Below are positions 59,667 to 64,000 of a DNA stretch of 64,000 bases, one piece after another. Origin of the DNA: Bacillota bacterium (GTDB taxonomy: Bacteria > Bacillota > Clostridia > Lachnospirales > Lachnospiraceae). Positions within the stretch are counted from its first letter, which is position 1; each line of letters begins with the position of its first letter. Below the pieces are notes generated by a model. That model was not told the DNA's origin, searched no databases, and saw nothing but the letters and a program-made list of their open reading frames with translations. The stretch is from positions 52,262 to 116,261 of the forward strand of contig JAFAGA010000019.1 in the NCBI GenBank assembly GCA_023423045.1, in the 5' to 3' direction. Both the position numbers and the translations under genes were made by a program.

Positions 59667-60755
59667 ATGGATCAAACAATCAATGTCAATTACAAGGGTA
59701 AACCGGCTTATTCTATTATGCTGGAGCCGGGATTTCACCGGCTGAGTGAAGCAATCGGCTCACTTTCCATGACAAACCGTAAATTTATGATTATAACCGA
59801 TAGCAATGTAGGGGAGTTATACCTGGAAGAAGTGAAGGGCATGCTTATTCCCATAGCAAAAACGGTGGAGAGCTTCATATTCCCCTCCGGAGAAGGCAGC
59901 AAAAATCTGGATACGGTCAGCAGCTGTTATGAACGGCTTATTCAGGCAGGGTTTGACCGCAATGATGTTCTTATCGCCCTTGGCGGTGGTGTGACAGGAG
60001 ATCTGACCGGCTTTGTTGCGGCAACCTACCTGCGGGGAATTCGATTTATCCAGATACCGACCTCTTTATTGGCCATGGTAGATTCCAGTATCGGCGGTAA
60101 AACCGGTGTAGACTTTAAAGCATATAAGAATATGGTGGGTGCTTTTCATCAGCCCCAATTAGTATACATGAATCTCTCATCCCTGCTGACCCTTCCCCAG
60201 GCAGAATATTATTCCGCTATGGGCGAAATATTGAAGCATGGCCTGATCAAGGATGCCCGGTATTATGGGTGGCTGAAGGAGCACGAGGAGGAAATCCATA
60301 GTCGTGAGTTTAATACTCTTCTGGAGACAGTTCGCCGCAGCTGTGAAATCAAGCGGGAGGTTGTGGAAAGGGATCCCAAGGAAATGGGAGAAAGAGCATT
60401 GCTGAATTATGGACATACCATCGGCCATTCAGTAGAAAAACTGAAGGAGCTATCCTATCTTCATGGGGAATGTGTCTGCCTCGGTATGGCTGCCGCCTCC
60501 TTCCTTTCAATGCAGCGGGGGTTGATAACCAATCTGGAATATGAGGATATCCTTCAGACGATCGGCCGTTTCAAGCAGCCCATCAAAGTAGAAGGGTTAT
60601 CAGCGGCAGAGGTGTATGAAGTAACCAGATCCGATAAGAAGATGGATTCCGAGCAGATTAAATTTATTCTGTTGCAGGGAATTGGCAATGCCATTATTGA
60701 TACAACGGTAACCAAGGATGAGATGCTGGAGGCAATTGGTACGATATTGGAATAG
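59667..60755 (+). CDS. aroB: 3-Dehydroquinate synthase
   Basis: A 362-residue NAD- and metal-dependent enzyme of the shikimate pathway that makes 3-dehydroquinate from DAHP. Motifs: LIALGGGVTGDLTGFVAATYLRGI, IPTSLLAMVDSSIGGKTGVDF, GEILKHGLIKD, and the metal ligand region LNYGHTIGHSVE...LHGECVCLGM. GAAAGGGA precedes ATG 59667; the open frame extends to 59604 without family support. Confidence 0.97.
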   Translation: MDQTINVNYKGKPAYSIMLEPGFHRLSEAIGSLSMTNRKFMIITDSNVGELYLEEVKGMLIPIAKTVESFIFPSGEGSKNLDTVSSCYERLIQAGFDRNDVLIALGGGVTGDLTGFVAATYLRGIRFIQIPTSLLAMVDSSIGGKTGVDFKAYKNMVGAFHQPQLVYMNLSSLLTLPQAEYYSAMGEILKHGLIKDARYYGWLKEHEEEIHSREFNTLLETVRRSCEIKREVVERDPKEMGERALLNYGHTIGHSVEKLKELSYLHGECVCLGMAAASFLSMQRGLITNLEYEDILQTIGRFKQPIKVEGLSAAEVYEVTRSDKKMDSEQIKFILLQGIGNAIIDTTVTKDEMLEAIGTILE

Positions 60756-60817
60756 CGCTGCCTGAAGAGATTTTTACTAGTTATGCCGTCGTCTGTGACG
60801 GTAGAATGGAGATTGAG

Positions 60818-61420
60818 ATGAAAGAAAGAATAAGGCATTTTCTATTATTTATTATCCTTGCGGCTGTGGACCAGGGGGTTAAGCTGTGGGTGAGATCTAC
60901 TTTAATGAACAATGGTCCTCTGATCCTGATTCCGGATGTGTTCGTCCTGCAATATCATGAGAACACCGGCGCAGTATGGGGAATTATGAGCGGTAAGACT
61001 CAGTTTTTAAGTGTTTTCACTTTTATAATCTTGTTATTTATTATATTTTTGTACTTAAGAATACCTCAGGAGAAAAAGTATCATCCGCTGAGGCTGGTCA
61101 CCGTATTCATTTTAGCCGGAGCAGTGGGCAATCTTATTGACCGTGTCTTTTTAGGCTATGTAGTAGACTTTATTTATTTTGAATTGATCAATTTCCCTCT
61201 CTTTAACATTGCCGACAGCTATCTTACCGTATCCTGCATCGTGCTGTTCCTTCTGGCTGTCTTTTATTACAAGGATGATGATTTTGCCTTTCTTGACCGG
61301 TTATTCGGCTCTAAGAAAAAAGGCACTGTGTCCGCAGACTCTTCTGCCATTGAAGAGGCAGATGCTTCCCAAGTGGAAGATGGCACGGATGGTTCAGATC
61401 GTGATAAATCAGAAGAATAG
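60818..61420 (+). CDS. lspA: Lipoprotein signal peptidase (signal peptidase II)
   Basis: A 200-residue protein with four membrane helices that cleaves lipoprotein signals before the lipidated cysteine. The catalytic aspartates are Asp117 (GYVVDFI) and Asp133 (NIADSYL); GAVGNLIDRV is conserved. A hydrophilic acidic tail follows residue 160. ATG 60806 overlaps the AATGGAGAT site, so ATG 60818 is chosen. A CCGTC/GACGG stem lies immediately upstream. rluD follows, the typical pair. Confidence 0.96.
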   Translation: MKERIRHFLLFIILAAVDQGVKLWVRSTLMNNGPLILIPDVFVLQYHENTGAVWGIMSGKTQFLSVFTFIILLFIIFLYLRIPQEKKYHPLRLVTVFILAGAVGNLIDRVFLGYVVDFIYFELINFPLFNIADSYLTVSCIVLFLLAVFYYKDDDFAFLDRLFGSKKKGTVSADSSAIEEADASQVEDGTDGSDRDKSEE

Positions 61421-61600
61421 ATATAGTGGAAATAGGTGTATATAGAAATAGAGATATAGAGTTAGATATATAAAAATAGAGATATAGAGATATAGAGAAA
61501 GATAGAAATAGAGATAAATAAAGATAAATAGAAATAGATGTAATAGAAATAGCTGTATAAGTAGTAGAAATCAGTGTAATATATCGTGAAGATTGATGTG
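61421..61600. repeat. Low-complexity AGATATAGAGAT-type tract between lspA and rluD
   Basis: About 130-140 bp (about 61421-61560) of this stretch are almost free of C and built from short units such as AGAGATATAG, AGAAATAG and AGATAAATA. The tract looks like degenerate 6-bp repeats. It produces long spurious Ser/Ile/Tyr-rich open frames on the minus strand. No promoter or gene is convincing inside it. Confidence 0.8.
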
Positions 61601-61617
61601 AATGGAGATTGATACGA

Positions 61618-62574
61618 ATGGATGAAGAAGTAATGGATTTGCCGGAACTGGAGCAAACCCGGGAGTATGTCGTATCAGAAGAGTTTTTTGATAACCGAAT
61701 CGACAAATACCTTTCTGCTGTTCAGGCAGAGCATTCTCGCAGCTATATCCAGAAGCTGATCGAGGATGGAAGAGTTTTGATTGAAGATAAGCCCGTAAAA
61801 GCCAATTTAAAGGTGAAAACAGGGCAGATCATACAGATGATACTTCCCGAGCCTGTCGAGGCGGAAATCGTGCCGGAGGATCTGCCGCTTGATATTATCT
61901 ATGAGGATAAGGATATTATCATTATCAATAAGCAGAAGGGCCTTGTGGTACATCCGGCTGCCGGACACGCCGGCGGTACATTGGTGAACGCATTACTTTA
62001 TCATTGCCGGGGCGAACTATCTGGCATTAATGGAATTCTTCGTCCCGGAATTGTCCACCGGATTGATCGGGATACCACCGGCGTTATGGTGGCCTGTAAG
62101 AATGACCGGGCACATCAGTCGATTGCAGAACAGCTAAAGGCTCATTCCATAACCCGCAGGTATCAGGCAATAGTGTATCATGCCTTTAAAACAGAACAGG
62201 GTAGAGTGGAGGGACCGATCGGAAGGGATCCCAGAGATCGCAAGAAGATGGCTATTAATCATAAGAACGGTAAGCAGGCGGCAACAAATTATATTGTTTT
62301 GGAGAATCTGGGAAAGCATTATGCCCATATCGAATGCTCTCTGGAAACCGGAAGGACCCATCAAATCAGAGTTCATATGGCAAGCATCCACCATCCTCTG
62401 GTAGGGGATACGGTATACGGACCCGGCACGGACCCCTTTCATCTGGAAGGACAAGCCTTGCATGCGGGGATTCTGGGCTTAATTCATCCTGCCAGCGGAG
62501 AATATATGGAGTTTACGGCGCCGCTTCCGGATTATTTTACCGAGTTATTAGTGAAATTAAGGCATAAGGGGTAA
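61618..62574 (+). CDS. rluD: 23S rRNA pseudouridine synthase, RluD family
   Basis: A 318-residue protein with an N-terminal S4 domain (RIDKYLSAVQAEHSRSYIQKLIEDGRVLIED) and a pseudouridine synthase domain. The catalytic aspartate is Asp150 in VHRIDRDTTG; GRTHQIRVHMASIHHPLVGD is conserved. RluD modifies helix 69 of 23S rRNA in E. coli; RluA/RluC-type substrates cannot be excluded. ATG 61618 lies 10 nt after GGAG; TTG 61609 is too close to it. Confidence 0.93.
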   Translation: MDEEVMDLPELEQTREYVVSEEFFDNRIDKYLSAVQAEHSRSYIQKLIEDGRVLIEDKPVKANLKVKTGQIIQMILPEPVEAEIVPEDLPLDIIYEDKDIIIINKQKGLVVHPAAGHAGGTLVNALLYHCRGELSGINGILRPGIVHRIDRDTTGVMVACKNDRAHQSIAEQLKAHSITRRYQAIVYHAFKTEQGRVEGPIGRDPRDRKKMAINHKNGKQAATNYIVLENLGKHYAHIECSLETGRTHQIRVHMASIHHPLVGDTVYGPGTDPFHLEGQALHAGILGLIHPASGEYMEFTAPLPDYFTELLVKLRHKG

Positions 62575-62580
62575 CTGTCA

Positions 62581-63870
62581 TTGAAGAGAAAAGTCATTGA
62601 TGAACTAATCCGATGGAAAACAGAAGAACATAATATCCCTGTCCTGCTTAAGGGTGCAAAGGGCGTGGGTAAAACATATCTTGCCTGCGATTATGCAAAG
62701 GCATTCTTTAAGCATATCTTTTATATTAATTTTGAGCGTGAGCCACGGCTGGCACAGTTATTTCAACCGGATTGTGAAAATGATCTCTGCCGCCGGCTGA
62801 TGGACTATTTCCGGATAACAGAAGATACGTCCCGTGAAGAGCGAATTCTTATTCTGGATGAAATCAGCTTCAGCAAGGAAGTGCTTCTTGCAATCCGAAA
62901 GAAGCAGCTTTTGCCTGCTTTCGAATACATTATTGTCGTTTCAAGTCATCCGCTGCCGGAGGAGCAGGAGCAGAATTATTTTAAAATCAACATCCATCCG
63001 CTGGAGTTTGATGAATTTCTAAGGGCTACCAGCAATGAGTGGTATATTGAAGCCATCCTGAATCATTTTAATACGGACAAAAAGATACCGGAAATTGTAC
63101 ATAAAGAGCTATTGGCATTGTATCAGCTATACCTGCAAATTGGCGGAATGCCCGGAAGCATTAACGAATATCTTAATCTGCTAAGTGAATTCAATATCCC
63201 GGAGCAGCACAGCTTCATTACCGGCTCTTATCGGGATTATATCTTGAAGGATAACAGCTACAGCGATGCATTAAAGATGCAGCAGGTTCTGGATAGCTTG
63301 GTCCACCAACTGATGAAGGATAACCGAAAATTCCAGTACAAGATTATCAGAAAGGGTACCACCCATGCAATGTACCGGGAGGCCATCCACATGCTGTCGG
63401 AACAGAATTATATCATACGATGCAACCGGATTAATTCAGAACAGCTATCCCGGTCTGCTGAATTTGATATTCTTTCTTTTTTTAAGGACGAAGAAAATAC
63501 GAATTTTAAGCTGTATCTTCCGGATACGGGAGTATTGCATTCTCAAATTCTGGAAGAGCAGGGCCGTGAGAATATTCATCAATACGAAAAAGCACTGCTG
63601 GAAAACTACATAGCTCAATCCCTCCACGCCCAAAATTATCCCTTTGCTTTTTGGGAAAGCGATTCCATGGCGAAGGTTGATTTTATCCTTTTCAAGAAGG
63701 ATGAACTGATTCCGCTTGAGGTCTTTACCGGTGAGAATACCAGATCGAAGAGCATCAGTGTATTAAAGCAGAGATGTGAGTTTCCTTATTCAATAAAAAT
63801 ATCCTCACGGAATTTTGAATTTACCAATCAAATAAAATACGTCCCATATTATGCAGTGTTCTGTATTTAA
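62581..63870 (+). CDS. AAA ATPase with DUF4143-type C-terminal domain
   Basis: A 429-residue protein of the AAA_14/DUF4143 family. Walker A is GAKGVGKT (residues 25-32), Walker B ILILDEIS. The C-terminal half has the nuclease-like region ESDSMAKVDFILFKKDELIPLEVFTGENTRSKS. In many relatives the last strand reads E-V-K; here it is E-V-F, so the nuclease-like site seems degenerate. The start is TTG 62581, 6 nt after rluD. These ATPases are common, variable and functionally unclear. Confidence 0.85.
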   Translation: MKRKVIDELIRWKTEEHNIPVLLKGAKGVGKTYLACDYAKAFFKHIFYINFEREPRLAQLFQPDCENDLCRRLMDYFRITEDTSREERILILDEISFSKEVLLAIRKKQLLPAFEYIIVVSSHPLPEEQEQNYFKINIHPLEFDEFLRATSNEWYIEAILNHFNTDKKIPEIVHKELLALYQLYLQIGGMPGSINEYLNLLSEFNIPEQHSFITGSYRDYILKDNSYSDALKMQQVLDSLVHQLMKDNRKFQYKIIRKGTTHAMYREAIHMLSEQNYIIRCNRINSEQLSRSAEFDILSFFKDEENTNFKLYLPDTGVLHSQILEEQGRENIHQYEKALLENYIAQSLHAQNYPFAFWESDSMAKVDFILFKKDELIPLEVFTGENTRSKSISVLKQRCEFPYSIKISSRNFEFTNQIKYVPYYAVFCI

Positions 63871-63875
63871 TACCA

Positions 63876-63943
63876 TAATATAACTATTATATTACGAATT
63901 CCTTAAGAAAACAGTTGACAAATATATTCTATTGGTATAGTAT
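63876..63943 (+). promoter_or_regulatory. AT hairpin and promoter at the window end
   Basis: TAATATAA (63876-63883) pairs with TTATATTA (63887-63894) just after the ATPase gene. A promoter follows: TTGACA (63915-63920), 17-bp spacer, TAGTAT (63938-63943), presumably for a gene beyond the window. Bases 63944-64000 hold no recognisable start. Confidence 0.55.
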
Positions 63944-64000
63944 AGTATCATTAGTCTTTGTCTACGTGTGTAGTTTTGCGTGATTGCTATCAGCTGTTAT

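Noticed and set aside
61311..61706. Minus-strand open frames rich in Ser, Ile and Tyr
   Set aside because: They are the reverse complement of the low-complexity AGATATAGAGAT tract and of the ends of lspA and rluD; no ribosome-binding site or family.
1..64000. Mobile elements, prophage, CRISPR arrays, tRNA or rRNA genes
   Set aside because: I found no transposase or integrase frame, no regularly spaced repeats and no recognisable tRNA or rRNA sequence anywhere in the window.

Overview
This 64 kb window looks like chromosomal core sequence from an endospore-forming, low-to-mid G+C Gram-positive anaerobe of the class Clostridia, most likely family Lachnospiraceae. The basis is the gene content and order: spoIVA, ylxM-ffh-rpsP-khpA-rimM-trmD-rplS-lepB-rbgA-rnhB-yraN, der-plsY-gpsA-spoIVA, mreBCD-mrdA-minCDE-rodA-mgsA and yggS-sepF-ylmH. 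Shine-Dalgarno sequences are strong (AGGAGG) and some genes start with TTG or GTG. The species call is inference from gene order; no rRNA gene is present to confirm it. All genes lie on the + strand except a BlaI/M56 peptidase pair and one small DUF378 gene. I saw no tRNA or rRNA gene, insertion sequence, prophage or CRISPR array.

Layout. 1-9.7 kb: plsX end, acpP, rnc, smc, ftsY, threonine ammonia-lyase, SOS-controlled recA, and recX. 9.7-12.7 kb: a divergently oriented blaI-like repressor and M56 membrane peptidase with a clear operator region. 12.9-16.7 kb: a four-gene biotin-dependent carboxyltransferase operon (12S-like, OadG-like, biotin carrier, 5S-like) without a Na+-pump beta subunit or biotin carboxylase. 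16.8-26 kb: an orphan Hpt protein, then the SRP, ribosomal-protein, tRNA-modification and secretion cluster. 26-35.7 kb: der, plsY, gpsA, an inositol-monophosphatase-like gene, spoIVA, an SH3/NlpC-P60 exported hydrolase, a membrane MutS-like protein and rnhA. 36-44.5 kb: mutS, mutL, miaA, an aluminium-resistance/methionine-gamma-lyase-like PLP enzyme, DUF4321 and radC. 44.5-54.7 kb: the cell-shape and division-site operon mreBCD-mrdA-minCDE-rodA, then mgsA and a lipoprotein D,D-carboxypeptidase. 54.8-64 kb: a small P-loop protein, DUF378, an HlyD-like membrane protein, yggS, sepF, ylmH, aroB, lspA, rluD and an AAA/DUF4143 ATPase.

Most of this is conserved housekeeping. I did not find a clear, large, undescribed system. 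The parts most worth a second look are the putative transcarboxylase operon, the perfect dyad covering the ylxM start region, two candidate small hydrophobic ORFs (upstream of recA and of mutS), several unusually long perfect hairpins between genes, a conserved AGAATGGAGATT-N3-ATG start context at four loci, short in-frame tandem repeats at the C-termini of RbgA and MreC, and a degenerate reading frame before der. Start codons were chosen by Shine-Dalgarno spacing and family N-termini, so many CDS begin downstream of the longest possible open frame.
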